Assembly: GCA_013180625.2 (NCBI GenBank)
Contig: SNVD02010155.1
Coordinates: 248,001-312,000, forward strand
Source of the DNA: Boswellia sacra
Lineage: Eukaryota > Streptophyta > Magnoliopsida > Sapindales > Burseraceae
Length of the DNA: 64,000 nucleotides
Direction of reading: 5' to 3'
Below the pieces are notes generated by a model. It was not told where the DNA came from and searched no databases. It saw only the letters and a list, made by a program, of their open reading frames with translations. The first letter of the stretch is position 1. Each line of letters begins with the position of its first letter. Below are positions 36,833 to 50,100 of the stretch, piece after piece. The position numbers and the translations under genes are program-made.

Positions 36833-39800
36833 TTACATGGAATAGCATATTTATATTTCAATGTTAATTTTAGTTAGGCTATTTAAAAAAAAAAGGATTT
36901 TTTAATTTAAAAAATCCTTTCTAATTAAGTTATTCCCTCATATATTTCTTAAGCATTTTAGGTGAAATTTAAGATAATTCAAAATTTAATAGAAGTTAGA
37001 TGATAAATTTAATAAATAAAAATGAAGATAATTGAAATATTAATGAAGTTTCCTATGTTTATTAAAAAATAAATAAATATATATTTTAAACAATGTTGTG
37101 TGTGCGTATCTATATACACACACGCGTAATAACTCCTTTGAGATTTTCGAAAAATAATATAATCTCCTTCAACAGTGGCAAATTTAGCAAAAAAAAAAAT
37201 TTCGAAAGCTCCCTTTCAAAAATATGAAGAAATTAAATACACACCCTTTTTTAGTGGCCAAATAGATTATGTGAATTATAAAAGTAAGAAATCTAAAATT
37301 AATGATATAATTATATTTATATATACGTAATTCCAACCAAAAAAAAACTACTAAAAAATTAAATGAAAATTCTGTTATTTATTGAAATTCCTAAAATATC
37401 TTTTTAATAATAATGTAATTTCAAAAATTTATTACTCATGTAACAAGAATTGATTATAAAAATTAAATATGCATGTAAAAAAATCTAATTATAGAAATTA
37501 AAAACCCATTCAAAATTATATAATTCTAATTATCATACATGAATGGAATAATATCTAACCAATATAAGATTATTGACAACAAATAAAAAGTAAATAAAGG
37601 TTATTTGTTGCATTGTTTATTTGCATGACTATCAGTTATCAAATGCAAGTTTCAATGTTGACCAACAAATGTCTACGCGCGTATGATTAATTTCTTAAAT
37701 TGTATTATTGTTACATGAATATTTAATTTTTGAAATTATATTACTATTAGTCGTGCCTAATTATTTGTGAAATTATATTATTATTACATGGAAGTTTAAT
37801 TTTAAAATTTTTTCCCTGTTCCATGTATATTTCCAAATCCAAGCAAAAATTTAATTTGATATTGAAAAGTAAATTTAATTTGTGGTAAAATAATTTATTT
37901 TTGGAATTTAAACTATTGTTACACCAACATTTTATTTTCGAAAATTATATATTTCATGATTAATACCGTTATTAAATTTCTCTCAACACTGTAGCCGGAT
38001 GCTTCAGTTTGTCATCGACTTTTTATCGATCAAAATGTTATTCTCATCACTTATAATTTTATTAAACAATTATATTATGCTGCTAAGATTCGATTATTTT
38101 ATTTTTAGAGTTATTTAGCAGTTGATGTACAATGTCGTAAATCTAATCCAATGGGGCCTAATGAAATGTAAATGGGCGTGGCCCAAATAGCTCAAATCTA
38201 ACCCCAGACTTATTGGTCTTTAGGCCTCAATCTTGTGAACAGTAATGTTTCATAATTCACGTTATTGTAATTTCCAATTATTAATCGACAATTATTTGTT
38301 ATTCTTCATGTAGATATTTAAATAAATATTTTTAATAAAATAATAATTTTGAATAAATCATGACTTCTTTCTCTGTGGGCCTTCTGAGACTACAATGGAA
38401 ACATAGAGCAAACACAAAAGTAACCTGCTATTTATGTGTTTTTAGTGTTTTAATTTTAATTGAAGTTTATTGTATAATGTGTGCTCCTTGTTCGTTTGTT
38501 TACATATTTTAATTTGAAAACACAAAAGTTACCTAATAAAAGTTACACCATTTCTACTCAAAATAAAATCAACTTTTTCTTTTTTTTTTCTGTTATCTCT
38601 CTCTTAATGTTAATGCGTTTTTGTTACAAAACATATAACTAAACAAATCCCCTATCATTTTTGTTGAAAATGTATACATATAATATTGTATTTGAATTGC
38701 ATGAAGCACCATCCAAGATTTGTTATAAGTTACTCATGATACTCCAACTTTTGATAATCTAAGTCAAAAAACATTCATGGTGTTTGGATATTACTATAAC
38801 AATCGTAATTATCATTCACAATTGTCCACAACACAAAAGTCTCTGTATTTCATATCTAACAAAAAGAGATAAAAAGTCTATGAATTTTTTTGTATGTAGT
38901 AAAATTGAGTCTACTAGTATTCTATTTTTCTTAAAATAGGTTTAGACTAATCAAGGTTCTTTAGAGTGCGTTTATTTCAGCTTCTCTATTTGTCAAAAGA
39001 CCTTTTTTAATGCCAAAAAATTTTCTGAAATTTATTTAGGTTGTTTGGCTGCCACATAAGAAGAGTTTATAGGATATTAAAAGAACTATTTTATGTTTTT
39101 AAAAGAATCTCAAAATTGAAGCTTTTGATGAAATCTCGTTTTAAGCTTTTTTTTTTTTAAGTTTTAAAAGATCAAATATACATTTACCATATATTAAAAA
39201 ACTTACCTATCATTTCTTTCTAAAAAATAATTTTGTAATTTAACATAAATAAGTACTTTTTATATTTATTGGATCAAACAACTATATAAGCTCTATTTTT
39301 ATAAACTTCACTCCAATAAGATTTACTTCAATAAACGCTACCTAGAGAAGTTAAAATAAATACTCTCTTATATGAAAGTATTTTTAAACCTAATAGGATT
39401 GGATATAGCAGTTTGTGTCACGTTATGGGCAACCCAATAAGGTTTAAAGTTGAATATTTTTCTTCAATAATTTTCTTTCAAAAAACTCATTAGCAAATCT
39501 TCTTTTTTCATTTTGAAACATAAATTTATAAAACAAAAACACAAAATTCATAACCAACTATTGTCTATCAAAATGAAAAATTGAGATTTTTTTATGCGTG
39601 TTTTCGTGAAGAAGTTTGGTTATTGTTATTATTTGTTGTAATGGCAATGCATTGAAACATTAGACAAAACAATGATTTCTTTGTTTCTCATACAGTAAAA
39701 GTCTTTCTAAAACAATGCATTATTGAGTCAATTTGATCTCATACTTTGATTACATGTTTCTTTTCATTTCAAAAGAAAACTGCTGTCCACCGTTTTTCAC

Positions 39801-40936
39801 AATCTATAAAACAATTAAACCAAAATGAGAATACGAAAACTGGTGAGAATGGGTGTCCATATGCAAATTTGCTACCGGTGACATGATAGGTGAGACACTT
39901 CAGACATTTCACATGCGACAAATAATAAGTGAACTAAAAGGCTTAAACTGTCAATTATAAGCCCAAAATGCCAATACTGGTTGAGTCTAACAAAATCAAA
40001 TAATATAGCTAAAATCCGAATATAACCTCAATATACTAAAAGAAAAATCATTTTTACGTAGTTGTCATATACTAAAAGAACCTTGATGTAACTGAATACA
40101 CTAAGTTTCAAACGACTCAACCAACTGGGCTACTCCTTGAGGGCATGTTAGGCGTTTTTTTTATTTTAAAAAAATCGATTCTTTAACGATTTCTCATATT
40201 AATTGCTTTAGTTATTGGAGGAAATTCAATGACTAAACCTTAAAGCTCTGAATCAAAACGGTAGAGTTGGCATGTTTCACATACTTGCATTTGAAACATG
40301 CTACATGCTACACATGTTTTCACTTACAGCATGCTACACATGCTCCCATTTGCAAGATGAGACATGCCAATAGGCAGACCAAGGGGAGCCGGAGGACCAA
40401 ATCAATTAAAGCCAAAACTCTTATTCATCATGACTTCATGCGGTGATTGAAAGTGGTAGCATTTGTCCCACTACAACAAAATATTTTGATTAGTGAAGCA
40501 AAGAAAAAGATTGATAGATTCCCAACTAGAATCCCCACATACTAAGAATTTCTTAGCCAATCTAATTTTTCCACCTTTTTTAAATGAGTTAAAACTTTTG
40601 TTGAACAATTTGTAATTAATTATTATGAATGGTATTAATTTGTGTCCTAAGCATATATATTAAGTCTTTGAAGATTGTGAAGATTCACTTGAAATTTATG
40701 TATGTAACGATTTTTACATTGTCTTTTAGAGAATTTGCAATTTTCGAGAAAGTATACACAATTTTTAATATAACTTATACAACTTTTAAGAGCTTAACAT
40801 GTGCTCTTATGACATGTGTTAAGATTGCTTAATTATTATATAATCTAATCAACATCTAAGTTAGGTGGTTTCTCATCTTCTTGAGTTAACAAGCGTTATT
40901 AAATCTCAATTTAAATTATACATTATATGCCGTGAC
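36833..40936. other. Intergenic AT-rich DNA, no gene recognised
   Basis: About 4.1 kb of AT-rich sequence with mononucleotide tracts. A TGTGTGCGTATCTATATACACACACGCG fold-back-like stretch at 37100-37130 and a few CATGCTACA words near 40300 are the only regular patterns I noted. The open frames here have no recognisable similarity. Confidence 0.5.
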
Positions 40937-40941
40937 ATTTA

Positions 40942-41331
40942 TGTTACGGATCACTTCCGCTGCGCACAACAAATGGGCCACCATATATGGAGTAAGTATC
41001 CAGCCCAAAAGACTAGTCTATTAGGTGGAGGAACTCCTCCCATATATAAGCCCCATGACCTTCCCTTAACCAATCAATGTGGGACTCCCAAATGAGGATT
41101 ATCCAAATGGGGACCCTTCCTCAGACAAGGGCCTCTCATCTTTGTCTGAACCAACGATAATCCTCATTTGGGAGTCCCACATTGATTGGTTAAGGGAAGG
41201 TCATGGGGCTTATATATGGGAAGAGTTCCTCCACCTAATAGACTAGTCTTTTGGACTGGATACTTACTCCATATATGGTGGTCCATTTATTGAAAAATTG
41301 TTGTTGTGCACAATGGAAGTGATCCGTAACA
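40942..41331. repeat. Long imperfect hairpin formed by inverted TRIM LTRs
   Basis: Arms 40942-41102 and 41157-41331 pair over about 160 bases, with one 14-base gap in the left arm and few mismatches. The loop of about 54 bases itself has a small stem (CAGACAA and TTGTCTG). A transcript through it would be a long hairpin RNA. Confidence 0.85.
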
Positions 41332-41333
41332 AG

Positions 41334-41345
41334 TGGTATCAGAGC
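41334..41345 (+). other. Primer binding site of the TRIM
   Basis: TGGTATCAGAGC, identical to the copia primer site at 32126, two bases after the LTR end. Confidence 0.88.
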
Positions 41346-41571
41346 CAACACAAGACAGCAATGTGTGGACTCGTTTGGTGGGCCCCATTTGGATAATCCT
41401 CATTGAAAGTCCCACATTGATTGGTTAAGGAAATGTCATGGGGCTTATATATGGGAGGAGTTCCTCCACCTAATAGACTAGTCTTTTGGGCTGGATACTT
41501 GCTCCATATATGATGGCCCATTTGTTGAAAAATTATTGTTGTGCGCAGCGGAAGCGACCCGTAACAATTTA

Positions 41572-42556
41572 TTATATAAATAATGATGTAATATATGAAC
41601 GATCGGTACAATAATATCGTATCAAATGACATAATATTTTCGATCATATATTTAAGATATATAATCTTGCGTCATTACTCATATGAAAATTGACAAATAC
41701 CCAATTGATTTACATCCCCTACATCATTTGTGAACAGAAAAAAAAATTAATTGAAAATTTTAAAGAGAAACTCGTAAATCTTGACTAATTACAACAGACC
41801 ATAAATGTTATGAAGTGATAAGCGTAAAAAAAAAAAAAAAGAAAGAAATTGTTTCGGGCATTTTAATGATCACAACACCCACCAAATAAATAACTAGTAA
41901 CAATAAATGGCATTGAAATTTTCAAAAGCTACCAAATAATTGATATGATAATGTTAAAAAAAATTACATGTTCATCCCAAATAAATGTTACAATTTGAGG
42001 AATGCCTCTCACCTCCATTGTTTTTATTTTTTGTTTTATTTTTTTAAGAAATGTAAGGTTTTTAAGGAGTGCTTTTTTATACTTTATAATTCTTAATATA
42101 TTTTATTAATATCTTAGAACGTTAATTCAGTCAATTTATATACCTAAATAAGAATACGATATAAAAAAAAATCTACATATAGTGTGAATATTAAGTTGAG
42201 GTACTTTATAAAAACGATTTTCGTAATCAATTTTTTATTTTTTTAATTTATTACATTAAACATAGATCTAATAATTTAGATGAAAAAAATCCATTTTTCA
42301 TTTTAGCGGATGATGCACGGATGTCAAGGGGAGTTGTTTCATCTAACTTTTTAAATTAAGATTTTAACTTCAAAATTATTTTTATTTTCTAATTTAATTT
42401 TACAGTTAGATATTAATGAGTTAATAATAAAATAACACTAGCTTACAAATTTTTGTATCAAACTCTTGTAAAAACTAACAGAAATTGATATGTTATTAAG
42501 ATCATTAGAAAAAATAAATATACAAAAGTCAACTAAATTAATTAGAGTGATAATGA
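41572..42556. other. Intergenic AT-rich DNA, nothing recognised
   Basis: AT-rich with A runs (near 41830). No open frame, repeat pair or RNA-like element was supported. Confidence 0.5.
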
Positions 42557-42565
42557 CCAAGAAAT

Positions 42566-43077
42566 AAAGGTGGCAATTCGTGTCGTGCATGTCGACCCAT
42601 TTAATTATTCGTGTCAAGATATGAAACACGGATCCGACACGGTTATTAAACGTGTTACCCACGTGTTGTAATATTGTCATATCTAATTCACATAATTTAC
42701 TTAATTGTTTAACCTATTTATACATAATATATTATATTCTATATATTTATATCAATTAAAATTATTTTTAGAATATAAACCATTGTTAGTATAAAATATT
42801 ATTAAAATCATCATAATTTATTATTTTGTAAGTTAATTTATTTTATAATATAAAATTTTCAGTTTTATAATATAATGTTGTAAGTAGGTAACAATTTATA
42901 TCATAAAATGTGCTTACATATTAAGGATAGGCAAAATATGTTTAACTATTCGTGTCATTAAACGGGTTGGCGTGTTGAACACCCTCGACACGAATCCGAC
43001 CCATTTATTAATCGTATATCGTATTCGTGTCGTATTTATATCGTGTTCGCGTGTCGTAACCCAAATTGCCACCCCTA
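42566..43077. mobile_element. Non-autonomous DNA transposon (MULE- or hAT-like MITE), 9-bp TSD
   Basis: A 512-bp unit flanked by CCAAGAAAT on both sides (42557-42565, 43078-43086). The left end reads AAAGGTGGCAATTCGTGTCG; the right end is CCCAAATTGCCACCCCTA, giving inverted ends around GGTGGCAATT. Subterminal parts are rich in CGTGTCG, GACACGAAT and CGACCCATTTA words in both orientations. No transposase is coded. A 9-bp duplication points to Mutator-like enzymes; an 8-bp reading with a chance match would fit hAT, which often has GGGGTGGCAA-like ends. Confidence 0.85.
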
Positions 43078-43086
43078 CCAAGAAAT

Positions 43087-44023
43087 GGGCAACATTAATT
43101 ATTAATAGGTAACTAAATATAATATTAGTTTTAATAATATTAAGTATATAAAGAAAGGGTATTCTTAACCTACACATGTTAAAGACTTAAAATAATTATG
43201 TAATTTAATTAAAAAAATCATTAAACTGCTTTGAAAATTATATTCAATTAATTTTTTTTCATATTTTTGTAATAAAGACACTATTTTCAATGTATTTTAA
43301 TAATTTTCATAATGAAAATATATAACTTTTGAGATATTAACATGTGCATTTAGGCACACATTAAGACTAACTATAAATAAATATGAGATGATTTTTGACT
43401 TAATGTATACGTTAACAACTCAAAGATTGTATAATATGTATTAAAAATCATGGTTAATGATTAAAAATTCATCAAGTATAGTAATTTATTGATTAAATAT
43501 CGTTGACCATAATGTCAAAGTTATTATTATATCAAACTTATACAATTTTCTAAGGGCTTCACACATTCTTCAAAATTTTAAAGCAGGCATCAAGACTTAT
43601 TCATAAATCTATATCTAGATGAAACGATATAATAATAACAATGTTAGATTACTCAACTTTAAATTTATAACTTAAATTTTTCAATAATGCTATATTACAA
43701 AGCCTATACATAATGTTGACGTGACACTAAATGAATAGAAGATGTGACACTAAATGAATAGAAGATGAATGTTAGAAAGTTAATATAATAAATAATAATA
43801 AGTAATGTGATATTAAATAAGTGATGCTTATAAATATTGATAACAAATGTCTAACTCATAACAATAGTAATAGAAATAGTAAATAATGGGATGATGTTTG
43901 TTACAATTGAAATAATCTAAATATAAACAAAAAGCTACAAGAAAAAACTATTAACTTAAACCAGAAAAACAAACAGGAACAATAACACGCTTTAACGCAC
44001 CGTTTTTAGCTCTGGAACAATTG
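43087..44023. other. Intergenic DNA and distal promoter of the anthranilate synthase gene
   Basis: AT-rich with a 23-bp tandem duplication (43721-43766). No coding region was recognised. Confidence 0.5.
43721..43766. repeat. Perfect 23-bp tandem duplication
   Basis: Two identical units (43721-43743, 43744-43766) beginning GTGACACTAAATGAATAGAA, adjacent and without a mismatch, which suggests a recent slippage event. Confidence 0.9.
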
Positions 44024-44031
44024 TATATAAA
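44024..44031 (+). promoter_or_regulatory. TATA box of the anthranilate synthase beta gene
   Basis: TATATAAA lies about 140 bases before the ATG at 44169. GC content and CT-rich tracts rise between it and the start, as is usual for a plant 5' UTR. Confidence 0.65.
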
Positions 44032-44168
44032 CGAACCGGGAAAGTGAATCCAACCCCGGCACACCAAACGCCACCGTTTTCCTCCCCTACAATTTTTTTA
44101 GAAACGTAAAACGCGCACTAACTGTCACGTTTCTCAAATCATTTCTCCTTCCCTCCTCTCTCTCAACA

Positions 44169-47100
44169 ATGGCTGCTGCTTCAGCTTCGGCTTCAGCTAT
44201 GCTTTCGCAAGCATCTCTCAAGCAGCCGAAGCCGTCTCCGTCACTCTCGCTTCAAAGCCTCCAGAAGCTTCGTTTGGAGTCCCTCTCCACTTTGTCGCCG
44301 TCCTCAGGTAACTAACTCGACACCTCTTGTTTAAATTTGAAATTTTGAATTTTAAAATGTGATCCGAAGGTTTGGATATCGTTTACAAGGGGGAGATTCT
44401 TGTAAATTTGATGGAACTAGGATTGCGTCATTGGCATGTGGAGGTTGCAGGAGAAAATTCTTGGAATCTTGAGGGAGTTTTCGTGAGTAATTTTTGAGTT
44501 GGTTTTGGCCGAATTTGTTAGATGTTTACGAGGATTTTCTGGCGACTTGTACTTGTATTTGAATATAGATTGAAGAAATTTTAGTTCATCTTGTGTGTAT
44601 GTTATGTGCATTGTTGTGAATCTGGTTTTGCTCTGTGTTGAAAGGTTGTTTTGTTGTTACAGGGCTGGGATTGGTGGTCAAGAAGGGGAATGGATTTGCG
44701 AAATTGTCAGTGGCAAGGGCGTCTTCGAATGCAAGGCCTTTGGTTTTTGATGATAACAAGAAGAAAAATAACAATCCCATCATTGTTATAGATAATTATG
44801 ATAGTTTCACTTACAACCTTTGCCAGGTTTGCTCTTTTAGTTTGCAAGTTTTGAATTTAATTGCTTTGAAGGTTCTTTGCATAGTAGGCTGCGAAACTTT
44901 TTCTTTTTTTTCCTGAATTTCAATGAGAGATTTAGAATGCTTTTATCTTTTTATTTTTAATATGTTATTGTTGTAAATAATATTGTTTCACCTTATTCAT
45001 TATCTTGGGAGTTTACTATATGCAAGTATTTGGCTGCTTGGCAGTTCTATCTCTGATTCTATTAATGGATCGAAAACTACTTTTCTAATTATTTATGTGC
45101 GATATTGAAGTACATGGGAGAGCTTGGTTGTCACTTTGAAGTATTCCGGAATGATGAGTTAACCGTGGAGGAGCTTAAAAAGTAAGAAATTGTTTTTGGG
45201 TACGACATTATACGTTGCTAATACCTTTGTGTACTTTTATGGTATTCTGGGTAGTGAAATAAGTTGTGTATAATGCACTTTTGTGTTGACCGTTTTTACA
45301 CTTCTTGTAGGAAAAATCCAAGAGGAGTGCTTATATCCCCTGGGCCAGGTAACCTTTTTTGTTAATGTAACCTGTATATTTATATACAACAGCACCGGCC
45401 GAATCAAAAGTGAGGGGAAGTTCAAGAGTATCATTTTCTTTGCATCCTTTCTGTAGGTGCACCCCAAGATTCCGGCATATCATTGCAGACAGTTTTGGAG
45501 CTAGGTCCCACTGTGCCCTTATTTGGTGTGTGTATGGGTTTGCAATGCATTGGAGAGGCTTTTGGAGGTGAGTCTTAGAAATGTCTTCAAGCTTGTAAAC
45601 CTGTTTTATGTTAAAATATATTTATTTGGATGTACTAATGCCTGTATTTTGATGTAATATATCTGCATATTTCACCAGTCTATGAACTGGAGAATGGATT
45701 AAGTACTCTTGTGCTTCTAATTTATTGTTGCTGCTAAGATATTTGTCTGTTGGTTTCTTAATGTTTGCTCTCGGCTTTGTTATTTTTCCAGGCAAGATTG
45801 TGCGTTCTCCTTTTGGTGTCATGCATGGAAAAAGTTCACTTGTATTCTATGACGAGAAGGGGGAGGAAGGCTTATTCTTTGGATTATCAAAGTATGTGCT
45901 CTTTCCTTTCTATCAGCGATTTTCCTATCGAAATGTGTTTGATCACTTGCTATGTATGATTTTTTTAATTACATGTGCTTCAGTTTTCCAATCAAGTAAC
46001 ATTTAAATAGAGATATCTTAAGTACCAAACTGATTGCCTAGTAAAGGATTGAATGGGCTAATTGGCTAAACCCACATCATCTCACCTTCATTTTTTTGCC
46101 ACTTATCGTTACTGTTATACATTTTTATTCCTTTTATGGCAAGAATATACCTAATTCTTAGCGGATATTTTCCATGTGTGATCTTTTGGCTAGAAATCTT
46201 GTAAGTATGACAAAATGAGTTCAGCCAGGTCCAACATATAGACATTTGAGCTTGAATTGGCATGGAACATGTTGAATTCGAGTTGTAGCCTGTTTGATAG
46301 GTTCCTAAGTTTGCAAATTGGTTGTTCTTAAGCAAACGAAATCAATTTATTATGGTTGCCTGTCATTTTTCTTTGTAGGGGTTCAAATCAATATCATGTA
46401 CTAGGAACTTTTTAGCAACTACTTCTTGGATCATTCTTATAGGGTATGCACTATTTATGTCAGGGGTAGCATTACCTCTTTGACGTCAACATGATACTAT
46501 CATTTGGTGGCCTGATGATGACTTGAATATGGTTCTGTTTAATGATATTACCTATAGTTTCTTCATTAGATCTCATATGGTTTATCCTTGTGATACTGCT
46601 CATATGATATTTCTATCTTGCAAGGTTATATTAGCATGTAGTGTAGGAGACAATAGCATGCATCACAGGGCATAAATGGGTGGTTTTTTCAGGCGCCTTT
46701 TTTTTTCCCCTCAATCCATAATAACATGGTAGAATAGATTATATAATTATTGGAAGAAATAGGCACCAGATGGGCTGGGAACACTCTGTTTCATATAGTT
46801 GGGTTTGTAAATAACAAATGGTATTTAAAATGCTTGCTTAAATGCATTTGTACAGCCCTTATTTTTTTCTTTTTCCCCTTTTAAATCTATCATTTCTCTA
46901 GAAGTAACGTGGAAATTCTTTTGATCAGATAAGACTCTCACCTAGCCTAGATGCATCTTGACAATGGTGCCAGGCACATGGATCAATTACTATTTAGTCT
47001 GGCCTATAAAAATGACTATGCTTGATTTACAAAAGTCTCCAGGGTCCTTTTATATTGTTGAAATAAAATGTTTATATTTTCAAATTTCTTATTGGGTACT

Positions 47101-50100
47101 TTTTTTGGGTAAAAAGAAGAGCTCTCTTTATTTTAATTTGATTTAAGGGGAAATATAATGGCAACACATTTAAGCCACCATTAAGCTCCCTTTTTTCCTT
47201 TTATTTAGCCTTCTTTTATTTTTATTTTTCAGTGTATACTAGCAACTGTAAATGTTGTTATGATTTACTTCTGTTGTACCTTCACCAGTCCTTTCACAGC
47301 GGGTAGATATCACAGCCTTGTGATTGAAAAAGAGAGTTTTCCAAGTGATGTGCTTGAGGTTACGGCATGGACAGAAGATGGGCTGATAATGGCAGCTCGT
47401 CATAAAGAATATAAGTATCTGCAGGTAAAACAAAATTTCCTTTTCTCTGTAATAATTTATTTACAACCTTTGGACCAGTGAAATTTTTCTTGTTTTGGCA
47501 AAATGCTGTCTTTCTATTATGAAAAAAGTAAGAATAAAATGATTGAATTATTTGATACGTTATAGGTTTGAATACGTAAACTCCACTCTGTTCTTATTCA
47601 TTCCCCATGCCCTCCTCTCCTTGTGATTATTCTTGGTCTGGTTTCGATATTAGGATAAGTTACTGCTAAAAAGGGAAAGAGTTGTGACATAGAAGAAACT
47701 AGGCCAAAATGTATGTCATCCACAATGGGATGGGGGAAATTAACTCATTAAAGGAATGTTCGAGATGAACAAACTCAACAAAATTTACATTAGGGCCTTT
47801 AGAGGTTTAGATACTATTATTGGACGCTTTCCATTGACTTAAGCTTTTAGATTTAGATGGTTTCTTGACAATGGTTATACAAAAAAGAAAAAACTTGTTT
47901 GGAAGAATCATTCGGTTATGATCCTATATCAATTAAGTATAAGATTAGTTGGTGGTGTTGCTAGGATCCCACATTAACTAAGTATGGGATTAGGTGGTGG
48001 CTTATAAGCTTAGAGGCACCATCTTCTTATAAGCTGTTTTTTAAGGATGAGTTCTATTCATGGATTCGTAACAATTGGTATTAGAGTTAACCCACGCAAG
48101 GCTCACGTTGCGGAGGGGGCGACCTGGGAAGGGGTGACCTGAAAAGGCTAGAGTGGGCCGCCGTAAACGTCGGTGTCGGAAGCATGGTGATATGTTATGA
48201 TGCTACATCAACTAGGTATGGAATTAGTTGGTGGTGTTGTTAGAATCCCACATCGACTAAGTATGGGATTAGTTAGTGGCTTATAAGCTTATGGACACCC
48301 TCTCCTTCCAAGCCGGTTTTAAGGGTGAGTTCTACCCATGAGTTTGTAACAAAATTCTCTTTGGTCTAAAATAGGAATTATGTTGGTCTTGACAGTTTAG
48401 GATTGATTTCATAACGTATGTTTATCTGATGTTATCCAATCATATTACTTGAAAAACCCCATCACCACTGAGGGATGGCAAAATAACTGATTCATTTGTT
48501 CACTAATTTAATGGTTTCTGTAGGTCACTGTACTTCAGTGAAGTAGTAGAAAATTTTTTGAATATGGTTAAAATATTTATAATATGGAGAATGTTTCCAT
48601 TATAACTTTTGTCACTTCTCTCATACCAATAATCAATATTAGGCATTTGTCTGAATGTCTTAATTTAGTGGAGTTGAACATGGACCTTTGGTAGTTAGAC
48701 CAGTAACTTTTTCAAGAAAACGCCTCTTTATATATGTCAAGAATAGACAGAGAGTATTCAAGGGCTACATGTTTCTTTACGTGCAAGGCACATGGAGTGA
48801 ACACAACAATCATGGCCTAAAATGCAAATATAAATTGTCCGATTTAACTACTATAATAGGGGAAGGGGAAGAGATCAGCTCTCTTGAGGCCACCTCCTGG
48901 TATATTATATATCAGAAGTTTCCTGTTCACCAAGGTTACAAGGTCTGACATTAATTACCAAATTTAGAACTTAGTAAAAATTGAAAGTTTTGTGGGTATC
49001 GATAAATAAATAAATGATAAAATAATGCAACTAATGGATTGAAACACAAGATCACTTGGTCAATCTAACTCTGATACCAAGTTGAAATATATAATAATAT
49101 GAGAGGGGAGCAGAATGGAGAGAAGAAAATGCAGGAGCGTAGAAGTCATCTTAATTTCTGTCAGCACTCCTTACCCTTTATTTGTAGGCACATAGGACTA
49201 ATTCTAATGACCTTGAGTAATAATGAATACACTAGGTCCATAGTAGGCCCAGATCCACCTAACGTAAATATAAAAAATAAGAAATTTTAACAAAAGTGAT
49301 TTTGTGTTAGATCATATCTCATTCAAGGAAGTTATTCAGATCTATTGAGAGTTTGAATGGAATTGTTGTTACGAGTGATTATAGTAGATACTTGAACCCT
49401 GAAGCTCATGCAGTTGGAGTTTTTAAAGAGAGCCAGTGATTCAAATAAGCATTACTGTCATCTGTTAAGAATCTAGATCTAACATTTGTCGAATACATTG
49501 AGATTTTTATCCCTCACACCTTTTATATTGAGGTTACAGTCATCTATGGAATCAGTTCTAGTAAACAAATGGAAATTTTGAGAAAATTGAAAAGATTAGC
49601 TGAAACTGTTTCAAGGAGCAGTTACTTTCCATGTTGATGTTGTGTTTAATTCACAGATCCATGCAATTTGTTAACATGGGTGACTTGCATCAAGCATGCT
49701 TATGTATAGGGCGACATTTTATGTTTGGACAGAAAAAGAAAAATCTGACATTGTGAGGATAAGTACATAGGAGGAAAGTTGACTCTAGCAGTATTTGTTT
49801 CACCTCATATCAATATCAAATCCTTGTCCCCATACTGTCAGCTTTATGGTATAAAAACATTAATTTGAAATCCAGTTGGAGAGGGAAGGGAGTTTATCAG
49901 AATGTTGGTTGATTATTAAAAAAATGCAGCATCTTAAATGTGTCTGACTAATGTTTGTGGACCTACGTGCGTGCACTAAGTATTTTCAATTAGGTATTGG
50001 TTCGGTGCATGAAAATAAGTCCATTATCTAGTACACATCGTTTCTTTAAATGTTTTCAATTCTCTTAATATGGTTGCATTTATGCGTTGATGGTGCATCG

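Larger units (their letters stand above)
40942..41566. mobile_element. Rearranged TRIM with one inverted LTR, perfect 5-bp TSD
   Basis: Three copies of one LTR of about 150-163 bp: an inverted copy (40942-41090), then two direct copies (41169-41331 and 41404-41566). Between the direct copies lie a tRNA-Met primer binding site (TGGTATCAGAGC, 41334-41345) and about 70 bases of internal DNA, so 41169-41566 alone is a complete TRIM. The unit starts TGTTACGGATC and ends GACCCGTAACA, so its termini are inverted repeats. ATTTA flanks both sides (40937-40941, 41567-41571). Inverted homology continues past the LTR by 12 bases (AATGAGGATTAT). No protein is coded, as usual for TRIMs. Confidence 0.88.
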
